Positions 24,751 through 32,691 of a stretch of DNA of 64,000 nucleotides are shown here, piece by piece (the stretch's first letter is position 1; each line of letters starts with the position of its first letter). The DNA is from Ancylobacter lacus (lineage in GTDB: Bacteria; Pseudomonadota; Alphaproteobacteria; Rhizobiales; Xanthobacteraceae). The translations under genes were made by a program, and so were the position numbers. Below the pieces are notes generated by a model. That model ran no database searches. It saw only the letters and a program-made list of their open reading frames with translations, and had not been told where the DNA came from. Location: the NCBI RefSeq assembly GCF_018390635.1, contig NZ_JAHBGE010000044.1, positions 186,001 to 250,000 on the forward strand, read 5' to 3'.

Positions 24751-26265
24751 GTGGACCCCGCCGGCCCGCCACCTTCCGCGCCGGCCGCGGCCCCGGCGGG
24801 CGGGCGCCTTCCCGCCGCGCCTGTCCGTGACGGCGTGCCCGCCACCCTCGGCGCGGCGCTGCCCGCCCTCGCGGACGCGGCGCCGGACCGGGTGGCGCTG
24901 GTCTGCGACGGCGAGGCGATGGACCGCCGGACGCTGGTCGCGGCGGTGGCGGCGCGCGCCGGCTTCCTCGCCGCCGCAACGCCGCCCGGCGCGGGCATCG
25001 GGCTGGCGCTGCCGAACGGGCCGGAACTGGCGCTGGCTTTCCTCGCCTGCGCGGTCGCCGGCCGGCAGGGGCTGGTCTACGACACCGGCTGGCCCGCGCC
25101 CTACCGCGCCGCCATCGAGGCCGCGCTCGCCCCGCCGCTCACGTTGTCCGGGGGCGAGCGCTTCGCCCCCGCGCCGGGCTGGCCGGCGCCGCCGGCCCCG
25201 GAAGCCGCGTTCTATGTCGGCTTCACCTCCGGCTCCACCGGCATGCCCAAGGGCTACCGCCGCAGCCACCGGTCCTGGATCGAGAGTTTCGCGGTGAGCG
25301 AGGCCGAGTTCGGCCTCTCCCCGGCGGATGTGGTGCTGGCGCCCGGCGGGCTGGCGGCCTCGCTGCACCTCTACGGGCTGGTCCACGCCCTGCACATCGG
25401 CGCCGAGGCGGTGATGATGCGCCGCTTCCACCCGCGCCGGGCGCTCCGGCTGATCGCGGTGCGCGGCGTCACCGCGCTCTACGCCACCCCGACCCAGTTG
25501 CAGATGCTGGCGGAGGCGGGCGCGGGGCGCGCGCTGGGCTCGGTGCGCCTCATCATGACCAGCGGGGCGAAATGGCAGCCGGCCGGGCGGGCGGCGGTGG
25601 AGCGGCTGTTTCCCCGCGCGGCGCTTGCCGAATTCTACGGCGCCTCCGAACTGTCCTTCGTCACCGTCGCCCTTCCCGGCGAGGATGTGCCGGCGGGCTC
25701 GGTCGGGCGGGCCGCCCGGGGGGTGGAACTGGCGATCCGCGACGCCGCCGGCCGCGACCTGCCGCCCGGCGCGGTGGGCGCGGTGTGGGTGCGCAGCGGC
25801 ATGCTGTTCCAGGACTATGCCTGCGGCGGCGAGCCGATCGCCCGGCGCGACGGCTGGATGAGCGTGGGCGACCATGGCGCGCTGGACCCGCGCGGCTTCC
25901 TCACCCTGCACGGGCGGGAGAAGCGCATGCTGGTGACCGCCGGGCTCAATGTCTATCCCGAGGAGGTGGAGGCGGTGCTGGCGGGAGCGCCCGGCGTCGC
26001 CGAGGCGGTGGTGTTCGGCCGGGCCGACGGGCTGCGCGGGGTGGAACTGGTGGCGGCGGTGCGGGCGGTGGCGGCGCCGGGGACCAACGGGCCGGACATC
26101 GCCGCGCTGCGTGCCCATTGCCGGGCCCGCTTGCCGGGTGCCAAGGTGCCGCGCCGCTTCGTGCTGATGGAGGCGTTTCCGCGCACCGCGGGCGGCAAGG
26201 CCGATCTGCCCGCCCTGCGCGATGCGGTGGAGGCGCGGCTGGCCAGGGGGGAGGGCGCAGCGTGA
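24751..26265 (+). CDS. AMP-dependent acyl-CoA ligase in the biotin transport operon
   Basis: A 504-residue adenylate-forming enzyme. Motifs in order: 'VGFTSGSTGMPKGYRRSHRSW' (ATP loop), 'YGASELSFV', 'WMSVGDHGALD', 'GREKRMLVTAGLNVYPEEVE' and 'RTAGGKADLPAL' with the catalytic Lys. It would activate a carboxylic acid to its CoA thioester through an acyl-AMP. The start codon is GTG, 6 bases after bioY, and its stop overlaps the next GTG by 3 bases (GTGA). Linkage to BioMNY suggests an acid related to biotin or its pimeloyl precursor, but the substrate is not readable from sequence. A separate acyl-chain role carried by operon convenience is the alternative. Confidence 0.85.
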   Translation: MDPAGPPPSAPAAAPAGGRLPAAPVRDGVPATLGAALPALADAAPDRVALVCDGEAMDRRTLVAAVAARAGFLAAATPPGAGIGLALPNGPELALAFLACAVAGRQGLVYDTGWPAPYRAAIEAALAPPLTLSGGERFAPAPGWPAPPAPEAAFYVGFTSGSTGMPKGYRRSHRSWIESFAVSEAEFGLSPADVVLAPGGLAASLHLYGLVHALHIGAEAVMMRRFHPRRALRLIAVRGVTALYATPTQLQMLAEAGAGRALGSVRLIMTSGAKWQPAGRAAVERLFPRAALAEFYGASELSFVTVALPGEDVPAGSVGRAARGVELAIRDAAGRDLPPGAVGAVWVRSGMLFQDYACGGEPIARRDGWMSVGDHGALDPRGFLTLHGREKRMLVTAGLNVYPEEVEAVLAGAPGVAEAVVFGRADGLRGVELVAAVRAVAAPGTNGPDIAALRAHCRARLPGAKVPRRFVLMEAFPRTAGGKADLPALRDAVEARLARGEGAA

Positions 26266-27422
26266 GCGGACCAGCCGTCATCCTTGCCGCGCGCCGCACG
26301 GCGGTGGCCCCGCGCGGCGGCGCCTTCGCCGATATCGAGCCGCACCGGCTCGCCGCGCCGGTGCTGGCGGCCTGCCTCGCCGATGCCGGCCTCGAGGCGG
26401 CGGATGTGGACGAGGTGATTCTCGGCAACGCGCTGTCCGGCGGCGGCAATGTCGCGCGCCTCGCCGCGCTGGCGGCCGGCCTGCCGGAGGACGTGCCGGC
26501 GCTGACCCTCGACACCCAGTGCTGTTCCGGGCTGGACGCGGTGCTCGCCGCCGCCCGGCTGGTGGAGACCGGCGGCGCCCGGGCGGTGCTGGCCGGCGGG
26601 GTGGAGAGCTTCAGCCGGTCGCCGCTGCGCGCCCATCGTCCGCGCGGGGCGAACGAGACGCCGGATTTCTACGACCGCCCCGCCTTCGCCCCCTGGCCGG
26701 AGCGCGACCCCGACCCGCTGGCGGCGATGGCCGCCTTCGCCGCGCAGGAAGGCATCCGCCGCGAGGTGCAGCACGCCCTCGCCTGCGGCAGCCACGCCGC
26801 GGCGCGGGCGGCGGCGGCGCGGCTCGCGCTGGAGATCGTGCCGGTGGCGGGGCTGGAGGCGGACGCCTTCACCCGCCCGCTCACCCCGCCGCTCTGCCGC
26901 CGGGCCCCGGTGGTGGCGGGCGAGGGGGCCTGCGCGCTCGATGCCAGCGTGGTGGCGGTGGAGGCGGACGCCGCCGCCGCGCTGCTGGTGGTCTCGCGCG
27001 ATCTCGCCCGCGCGCTGGCGGCGGGGCGCAAGAGCGCCGGCTGCACCGTGGTCGGCGGGCTGGCCCGGGGCGGCCCGCCGGAATGGCCCTTCGCCGCGCT
27101 GCCGCCGGCGGTCAGCGCGCTGCTGGCGCGCACCGGCCATGTGCCGGGCGAGCTGGGGGTGGTCGAGCTGATGGAATCCTCCGCGGTGCAGGCCCTCGCC
27201 AACCGGGTCGAGATCGGGGTGCCGGGGGAGCGGGTCAACCGTGGCGGCGGGGCGCTGGCGCGCGGCCACCCCATCGGCGCCTCCGGCGCCATTCTCGCGG
27301 TGCGGCTGTTCCAGGAGCTGGTGCGGCCCGGCACCCGTCCCGGCGCGCTGGGCCTCGCCGCCATCCCCGCCGCCGGCGGCCTCGCCACCGCGCTGATGCT
27401 GGCCCGCGCACCGGCGGGCTGA
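26262..27422 (+). CDS. thiolase-like protein lacking the second catalytic cysteine
   Basis: A 386-residue member of the thiolase superfamily. The nucleophile is in 'TLDTQCCSGLDAVLAAARLV' (about residue 88) and the active-site His in 'RGHPIGASGAIL' (about 345). At the C-terminus, where thiolases have Cys-x-Gly-Gly-Gly, the sequence reads 'LAAIPAAGGLATALML': the second catalytic Cys is Ala. The 'NVNGGAIALGHP' block is also altered to 'RVNRGGGALARGHP'. It may therefore be a modified condensing or acyl-transfer enzyme rather than a working beta-oxidation thiolase. It starts at GTG 26262 inside the end of the ligase gene and closes the bio operon. Confidence 0.8.
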   Translation: MSGPAVILAARRTAVAPRGGAFADIEPHRLAAPVLAACLADAGLEAADVDEVILGNALSGGGNVARLAALAAGLPEDVPALTLDTQCCSGLDAVLAAARLVETGGARAVLAGGVESFSRSPLRAHRPRGANETPDFYDRPAFAPWPERDPDPLAAMAAFAAQEGIRREVQHALACGSHAAARAAAARLALEIVPVAGLEADAFTRPLTPPLCRRAPVVAGEGACALDASVVAVEADAAAALLVVSRDLARALAAGRKSAGCTVVGGLARGGPPEWPFAALPPAVSALLARTGHVPGELGVVELMESSAVQALANRVEIGVPGERVNRGGGALARGHPIGASGAILAVRLFQELVRPGTRPGALGLAAIPAAGGLATALMLARAPAG

Positions 27423-28500
27423 AGGGGCGGGGGAGGTTGCCGGCGGGCGGGAGACGTCCTGCCCGGCGGAAGCCTGACGTGCATGTGCGCCTTTACCGGC
27501 GGGGCGGGCCTTCCATAGCCGAGCTTTCCGGCCGGGTGAGCGATGCGCCTCCCGGCGAGCGGCGTCCATCCGCAGGCGCGCGATGACCCATCCCGGGGCG
27601 TGTGGGAGGGCCATGTACCCTCGACCGCTGGTCCCCAGGGATGCGCCCGGCCCCCTCGCCCCGGCGCGCGGGAGAGCCGGCCCGGCGCTCCGAGACCCCC
27701 GGAGGCGCAGAAGCCGGGCCCGCCATCACCAGTCCCGGCGCAGGGAGAGGCGTTGCTGTCCGGCTCCGGCGGGCGGGGCGCCGCGCGACATCGGTCCGGG
27801 TGCGGGTCGGGGAGCCGGAGGAGCGTCGCCGATCCGCAGGGCGGACCGGCGATGCCCGGGCCGGCTCGGGTGGGCGAGCCGGCGCCGTTCGTTCCGGGTG
27901 CGGGGGCCGACGGCCCGGACCGTCGCACCTTGGGGTGTCCGGCGCGACCTCGTTCCCCGGGCGTCGCATGGTCGGCGGGCGATCCTTGGTCCGCCACACG
28001 GCGCGCGCGACCGCCGCGCCGGCGCGGTGCCGATGTGCCGGGACCCGCCGCGTCGGTACCACTGGCGACAGGCCGCCCGCGTCGGTCGGGAAGGCGCCTC
28101 GCTCCGGGGGGGCACCGATCCGGCGCTGCCGCCGCTCCCGCTGCTTTCGGTCCCGCCGCCTCCGGCACGGTGATCTCCCGGGCCGTTGCCGCCCGGTGCG
28201 GCTCCGGCTCCCGCGCAAAGGCGTCCCTTCAACCGTGCGTGGCGCGCCGGCCCTCTTCGCCCGCCGCGTCCGCGTCGCCTCTTCCCTTGAAGCGGACACT
28301 CTGGCCCGGCCCTTCACTGGCCGCATTGCGGGGGGCCGTGCTGCGGTCTGGACGTGACGGCCCGCCGCCGCCCACAGGCCGTGGCCCCCCGCCGCCACCC
28401 GTTTGCCGGCTGGCCCTGCTGTGGTGCAGACTGGCGGAATCGGTTGTGCTGACATCTGTCGTCCGCTCCCCCCGCGCGGACGCCGCCTGCGACGAGTGCC
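27423..28500. other. GC-rich spacer without recognised genes
   Basis: About 1.08 kb between the thiolase-like gene and the DeoR regulator. Several frames are open on both strands because stop codons are rare at this GC, but their translations are Arg/Pro/Gly/Ala-rich without domains. I see no tRNA, repeat family or IS end. A decayed gene or non-coding accessory DNA is possible. Confidence 0.5.
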
Positions 28501-29286
28501 ATGAACGCCATCTCCTCCCGACAGCAGGACATTCTGGTGCTGGCCCGGGCGCAGGGGCGCGTCAGCGTGGAGGACCTCGCCAGCCGGTTCGACGTCTCGC
28601 CGCAGACCATCCGCAAGGACCTCAACGACCTGTGCGTGCGCCGGCTGATGTCGCGGGTGCATGGCGGCGCGGTGGTGGCCTCGGGCGTGGAGAACGTGGC
28701 CTATGAGGCCCGCCGGGTGATGGCGCAGGGCGCCAAGCGCGCCATCGGCGACGCCGCCGCCCGGGTGGTGCCGAACCGGGCCTCGCTCTTCATCAACATC
28801 GGCACCACCACGGAGGAGGTCGCCCGCGCGCTCGGCGACCACGAGGACCTGCTGGTCATCACCAACAACCTCAATGTCGCGACGCTGCTCTACCGCCACC
28901 CCAAGATCGAGCTGATCATGGCCGGCGGCCCGGTGCGCCATGCCGACGGCGCCGTCATCGGCTCGGCGGCGGTGGATTTCGTCCGCCAGTTCCGGGTCGA
29001 CTACGCGGTGATCGGCGCCTCCGCCATCGAGGAGGACGGCACGCTGCTCGATTTCGACTACCGCGAGGTGCAGGTGGCCCGCGCCATCATCGACAATGCC
29101 CGGCAGGTCATCCTGGTGGCCGACCGCTCCAAGCTGGAGCGTGCCGCCCCGGTGCGGATCGGCCATATCAGCGAGATCGACACCTTCATCACCGACGCCG
29201 TGCCCTCGCCCGGGCTGCGCGAGGCCTGCCAGCTCCACGGGGTGGAACTGGTCGAGGTCGGCGGCACCGAGGACGAGGGGTTCTGA
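28501..29286 (+). CDS. DeoR/GlpR-family transcriptional repressor
   Basis: A 261-residue regulator. Residues 1-57 form the DeoR winged helix ('RQQDILVLARAQGRVSVEDLASRFDVSPQTIRKDLNDLCVRRLMSRVHGGA'). The C-terminal sensor has the sugar-phosphate-binding 'FINIGTTTEEVARAL', 'VITNNLNVA', 'AGGPVRHADGAVIG' and 'ILVADRSKLERAAPVRIG' blocks, closest in feel to GlpR (glycerol-3-phosphate). No sugar operon lies beside it in the window, so its target is not evident. Confidence 0.88.
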   Translation: MNAISSRQQDILVLARAQGRVSVEDLASRFDVSPQTIRKDLNDLCVRRLMSRVHGGAVVASGVENVAYEARRVMAQGAKRAIGDAAARVVPNRASLFINIGTTTEEVARALGDHEDLLVITNNLNVATLLYRHPKIELIMAGGPVRHADGAVIGSAAVDFVRQFRVDYAVIGASAIEEDGTLLDFDYREVQVARAIIDNARQVILVADRSKLERAAPVRIGHISEIDTFITDAVPSPGLREACQLHGVELVEVGGTEDEGF

Positions 29287-29421
29287 GGGGGAGAACCTCG
29301 CTCCGATCTTCCTGACTTACATCGTTGCGTCGCCGACGGCGGCGGCGTTCCGAACGAGATTTGCGGCCACAGTGCTCCGGTCCTTCCATCTGCGATTTAA
29401 CATCGTCAGAGTTGTTTTTTC

Positions 29422-29457
29422 TTGACGACTCCCGGTTGCTGCAGCACAATGCAGCAA
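29422..29457 (+). promoter_or_regulatory. promoter with overlapping operator of the toxin-antitoxin-like pair
   Basis: TTGACG (29422-29427), 17-base spacer, CACAAT (29445-29450). An inverted repeat TTGCTGC-N8-GCAGCAA (29436-29457) covers the -10 box, the arrangement expected for an autoregulated toxin-antitoxin or small regulator operon. Confidence 0.6.
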
Positions 29458-29541
29458 GATGTAAGCGAGGACAGATCGTTGGGGGCGGTCTCCAGACTCA
29501 TCGTGTGGCGTGCTCGAGTTCTCAGCTTGCAGGAGAGCCAG

Positions 29542-29877
29542 ATGGCCGCGTTTACGTGGAGTCCCGAAGTTGAAGCAGAGTTCATCCGCCTCTATCTCGC
29601 AGAGCGCGGAAAATATCGAAGGCGACTTAAGGAAGTAACGAGTTTACTCGCTTATATCGAAGACAGGCCCGATGTGGGTATTACCGAGCTCGTAGAGGAG
29701 AGTAAGGTTTTTTTCTACGACTATGATGCCGACGGAACTTTGTATACGATTGGATCTATGTCTAATCTATCAGTAATTATCTTTGTCAGGTATGACTGGA
29801 CTGAGAATAGAATCGTCTGGTTATATCCTCCGGGAGAACTTCCTGCGTCGAATTCTTTTGAGAGGCGGGGCGCTTAG
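29542..29877 (+). CDS. small protein upstream of an XRE regulator, possible RelE/HigB-like toxin
   Basis: A 111-residue protein starting at ATG 29542 with GGAG 7 bases upstream; an in-frame ATG 40 codons earlier lies close to the promoter and has a poor site. The sequence ('FTWSPEVEAEFIRLYLAERGKYRRRLKEVTSLL', then beta-rich 'VFFYDYDADGTLYTIGSMSNLSVIIFVRYDWTENRIVWLY') shows a helical first half and a strand-rich second half, like the RelE/HigB fold, but I do not recognise a named family. GC and codon use are clearly lower than in neighbouring genes, which suggests transfer. It precedes an XRE gene by 49 bases, the HigBA order. Confidence 0.6.
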   Translation: MAAFTWSPEVEAEFIRLYLAERGKYRRRLKEVTSLLAYIEDRPDVGITELVEESKVFFYDYDADGTLYTIGSMSNLSVIIFVRYDWTENRIVWLYPPGELPASNSFERRGA

Positions 29878-29926
29878 CGCCTCGCCTTTCCTGCCCTGAA
29901 GAATGGAACCTTGAGGAGAGGCCAAC

Positions 29927-30373
29927 GTGACCAGGATTTTGAGTGGTTTTGACGAGAAGCTGGCGGCTCGCGAAGCGGAGAAGCCGATGCGTGGCGGCGT
30001 TCGAGCCTTGTCGCATTTGCTCGACGAGGCGCGCGGCGCGAATTTTCGACTCCGGCCGATGGGTGCCTATGCGTCGGCCGACTGCGCGCGGATCGTTCGA
30101 TCTCTGCGAAATGCCGCTGGTCTGACCCAGGCCCATCTTGCATTGGCACTCGGCGTCAGCCAGCAGCGGGTCTCTAATATCGAGCGGGGGCGGACCCCCA
30201 ATGGTACGATGCTGTTGACCCTTCTGCAGGTCGCCGAGATCTGCGGCAGCACCTTGCGTATTGAAATCGTGCCCCCGTCCGGTGCGGCCGTGACTGGTGC
30301 CACGGTGCACCCTCTGCCCGTGCGGTCGGAGGGACGGGCTGGGGCTGTCAAGAAGTCCGTAGTGAGGAAGTAG
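29927..30373 (+). CDS. XRE-family helix-turn-helix protein, possible antitoxin
   Basis: A 148-residue protein. Residues about 52-105 are a Cro/CI helix-turn-helix ('RIVRSLRNAAGLTQAHLALALGVSQQRVSNIERGRTPNGTMLLTLLQVAEICG'). The first 50 residues and the last 30 are not recognised. The start is GTG 29927, with GAGGAGAG 6 bases upstream. It follows a small beta-rich protein of unknown family, and a palindrome covers their shared promoter. The order toxin then XRE antitoxin is known for HigBA-type modules. A plain two-gene regulator unit is the alternative. Confidence 0.7.
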   Translation: MTRILSGFDEKLAAREAEKPMRGGVRALSHLLDEARGANFRLRPMGAYASADCARIVRSLRNAAGLTQAHLALALGVSQQRVSNIERGRTPNGTMLLTLLQVAEICGSTLRIEIVPPSGAAVTGATVHPLPVRSEGRAGAVKKSVVRK

Positions 30374-30440
30374 ATTTCCATTCTGACGGATGGCTGAACT
30401 CCCTGCCATAGGGTGTCTCCATCGAACCGGGAGGACGTCG

Positions 30441-30716
30441 ATGTCGCACAATGTTCTGCTGATCTCCTATATTTTGGAGTTTGTCGGGTTTCTGTTGATC
30501 TCGGTGCCTGTCTTTCGCAGCTACGTCGCACGCAGGCGATTGATCGCGATGGCGCGCTTGCCACAGGGGCTTCTCCATCAGCTGGAGGAGCGCGAGGCTT
30601 TGGAAATAGCTCTACCCTATTTAAGCGAGACCTATTGGATCATTGGCGGTATCGGGCTGGTGGTGATCTCGATTAGTCTCAAAATTCTCTGCTACGGTTT
30701 TCTGATGAGTCACTGA
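30441..30716 (+). CDS. small two-helix membrane protein
   Basis: A 91-residue protein starting at ATG 30441 with GGGAGG 6 bases upstream. It has two hydrophobic segments, 'VLLISYILEFVGFLLISVPVF' (about 5-25) and 'WIIGGIGLVVISISLKILCYGFLM' (about 65-88), joined by a basic loop of about 40 residues. I do not recognise a family. It is part of the lower-GC island and is closed by a strong hairpin. Confidence 0.6.
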   Translation: MSHNVLLISYILEFVGFLLISVPVFRSYVARRRLIAMARLPQGLLHQLEEREALEIALPYLSETYWIIGGIGLVVISISLKILCYGFLMSH

Positions 30717-30720
30717 AATC

Positions 30721-30761
30721 GACCAGATGCCGGTCCGAGGATTTCGGACCGGCATCTGGTC
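30721..30761. terminator. perfect 18-bp hairpin closing the low-GC island
   Basis: Arms 30721-30738 and 30744-30761 are exact reverse complements around a 5-base loop, 4 bases after the small membrane protein stop. No T run follows on the plus strand. It is long enough to act as a terminator or mRNA-protecting stem, or to mark the edge of an inserted segment. Confidence 0.75.
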
Positions 30762-30941
30762 AGTACAGTGGCGTACATGTCTTCGGTTTCACCATGAAGC
30801 CCGCTCCAGCCGGTTCGCAATCGCTGTCCGCAGTGCCGCCGTATTTTGACCAGCAACTTTTCTGTCCCGGGGGTAGGTGTGCCCCGGACGCCGCCGTACT
30901 TTTCGGGGGTGCCGCTGCGGCGGCGAGCCTGCCATAAAGAA

Positions 30942-30960
30942 GGCTCCCCCTCCCGGAGCC
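30942..30960 (+). promoter_or_regulatory. hairpin enclosing the adenine deaminase ribosome-binding site
   Basis: GGCTCC (30942-30947) pairs with GGAGCC (30955-30960) over a 7-base loop. The only Shine-Dalgarno candidate for ade, GGAG at 30955-30958, is inside the 3' arm, 8 bases before the ATG. Folding would hide it, so translation may be adjustable. Confidence 0.45.
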
Positions 30961-30966
30961 GCCGCC

Positions 30967-32691
30967 ATGTCCCTGCCGTCCCGCCCCGTCGACGCCGCCT
31001 TTCTCGCCCGGGCCATCGATCAGGGGCGCGGCGTCGCCCCCGCCGACCTCGTGATCAAGGATGTGCGGCTGCTCGACGTCATCACCGGGGCGCTCACCGA
31101 GACCGACATCGCCATCTGCGGCGAGCGCATCGTCGGCACCTATGACCGCTACAGCGGCGCGCAGGAGATCGACGGGCGCGGCCTGTTCGCGGTGCCCGGC
31201 TTCATCGACGCGCATCTGCACGTCGAATCCTCGCTGGTCACCCCGCTGGAATTCGACCGCTGCGTGCTGCCCCACGGGGTGACCACCGCCATCTGCGACC
31301 CCCACGAGATCGCCAATGTGCTCGGCGCCGAGGGCATCCGCTATTTCCAGCGCAGCGCCCGCGCCACCGTGATGGATCTCAGGGTACAGCTCTCCTCCTG
31401 CGTGCCCGCCACCACCTTCGAGACCGCCGGCGCCGCGCTGGAGGCGGCCGACCTCGTGGCGCTGCGGGGCGATGCCTCCGGCATCGGGCTGGCCGAGTTC
31501 ATGAACTATCCCGGCGTGCTGTTCCGCGATCCCGGCGTGCTGGCCAAGCTCGAGGCCTTCGCCGGCGGGCATATCGACGGGCACTGCCCGCTGCTCTCCG
31601 GCCGCGACCTCAACGGCTACATCGCCGCCGGCATCCGCACCGAGCACGAATCCACCACCCTGCCGGAAGCCCGGGAGAAGCTGCGCAAGGGCATGAGCAT
31701 CCTCATCCGCGAGGGCTCGGTGTCGAAGGACCTCGACGCGCTGATTCCGCTGATCGACGCCGACACCTCGGCCTTCCTCGCCTTCTGCACCGACGACCGC
31801 AACCCGCTCGACATCGCCGAGGAAGGCCATCTCGACCACATGATCCGCACCGCCATCGCCGCCGGGGCACCGCTGCACCATGTCTACCGGGTGGCGAGCT
31901 GGTCGGCGGCCAACGCCTTCGGCCTCGCCGATCGCGGGCTCATCGCGCCGGGGCGGCGGGCCGACATCGTGCTGCTGGACGATCTGGCGGGCTGCCGGGT
32001 GGCGAAGGTCATCAGCGCCGGGCGGCTGGTGACGCCGGAGCTGTTCGCGGCGCGGCCGGCGGTGGCGCCGGTTGGCATGGATTCGGTGAAGGCGAAGACG
32101 GTGGAGGCGGCCGCCTTCCGCATTCCCTCGGCGGCCGCCTCGACCCCGGTCATCGGCGTGGTGCCCGGCCGCATCATCACCGAGCGGGTGACGCTGGACC
32201 TGCCCCTGATCGACGGCGAGAAGCAGGTCGACCTCGCCCAGGACGCGGTGAAGGTGTGCGTGGTCGCGCGCCATGGCCGCAACGACAATATCGGCCGGGC
32301 CTTCGTCCACGGCTTCGGGCTGAAGCGCGGGGCCATCGCCTCCTCGGTCGGCCATGACAGCCACAACATCACCGTGGTCGGGGCCGACGACGCCGACATG
32401 GCGTTGGCGGTGAACCGGCTCATCGCGCTGAAGGGCGGCTTCGTGGTGACGGAGGGCGGCGAGGTCCGCGCCGAGCTGGCGCTGCCCGTCGCCGGGCTGA
32501 TGTCGGACCTGCCCTATGAGGCGGTGCACGACGCCCTGCTGCCGCTGCGTGCGGCGGCGCGGGCGCTGGGCTGCACCCTGCCGGAGCCGTTCCTGCAGGT
32601 GGCGTTCCTGCCGCTGCCGGTGATTCCGCACCTGAAGATCACCGATTTCGGCCTGTTCGACGCCGACCGTTTCGAGCTGATCGCGACCTGA
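30967..32691 (+). CDS. ade: adenine deaminase
   Basis: A 574-residue metal-dependent amidohydrolase converting adenine to hypoxanthine and ammonia. Metal ligands are seen in '[13 protein letters not shown]' and 'CDPHEIANV', with '[13 protein letters not shown]', '[10 protein letters not shown]' and '[18 protein letters not shown]' further on; the C-terminal domain has '[14 protein letters not shown]', specific to the Ade family. ATG 30967 is used; the frame is open 30 codons upstream, but that stretch is not Ade-like. It stands alone between the low-GC island and a non-coding region. Regulation by the leader hairpin over its ribosome site is possible. Confidence 0.93.
   Translation: MSLPSRPVDAAFLARAIDQGRGVAPADLVIKDVRLLDVITGALTETDIAICGERIVGTYDRYSGAQEIDGRGLFAVPGFIDAHLHVESSLVTPLEFDRCVLPHGVTTAICDPHEIANVLGAEGIRYFQRSARATVMDLRVQLSSCVPATTFETAGAALEAADLVALRGDASGIGLAEFMNYPGVLFRDPGVLAKLEAFAGGHIDGHCPLLSGRDLNGYIAAGIRTEHESTTLPEAREKLRKGMSILIREGSVSKDLDALIPLIDADTSAFLAFCTDDRNPLDIAEEGHLDHMIRTAIAAGAPLHHVYRVASWSAANAFGLADRGLIAPGRRADIVLLDDLAGCRVAKVISAGRLVTPELFAARPAVAPVGMDSVKAKTVEAAAFRIPSAAASTPVIGVVPGRIITERVTLDLPLIDGEKQVDLAQDAVKVCVVARHGRNDNIGRAFVHGFGLKRGAIASSVGHDSHNITVVGADDADMALAVNRLIALKGGFVVTEGGEVRAELALPVAGLMSDLPYEAVHDALLPLRAAARALGCTLPEPFLQVAFLPLPVIPHLKITDFGLFDADRFELIAT

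Noticed and set aside
30760-31016. Minus-strand peptide ending 'MVKPKTCTPLY' that seemed transposase-like
   Set aside because: Too short and without catalytic motifs or terminal repeats; the resemblance could not be supported.
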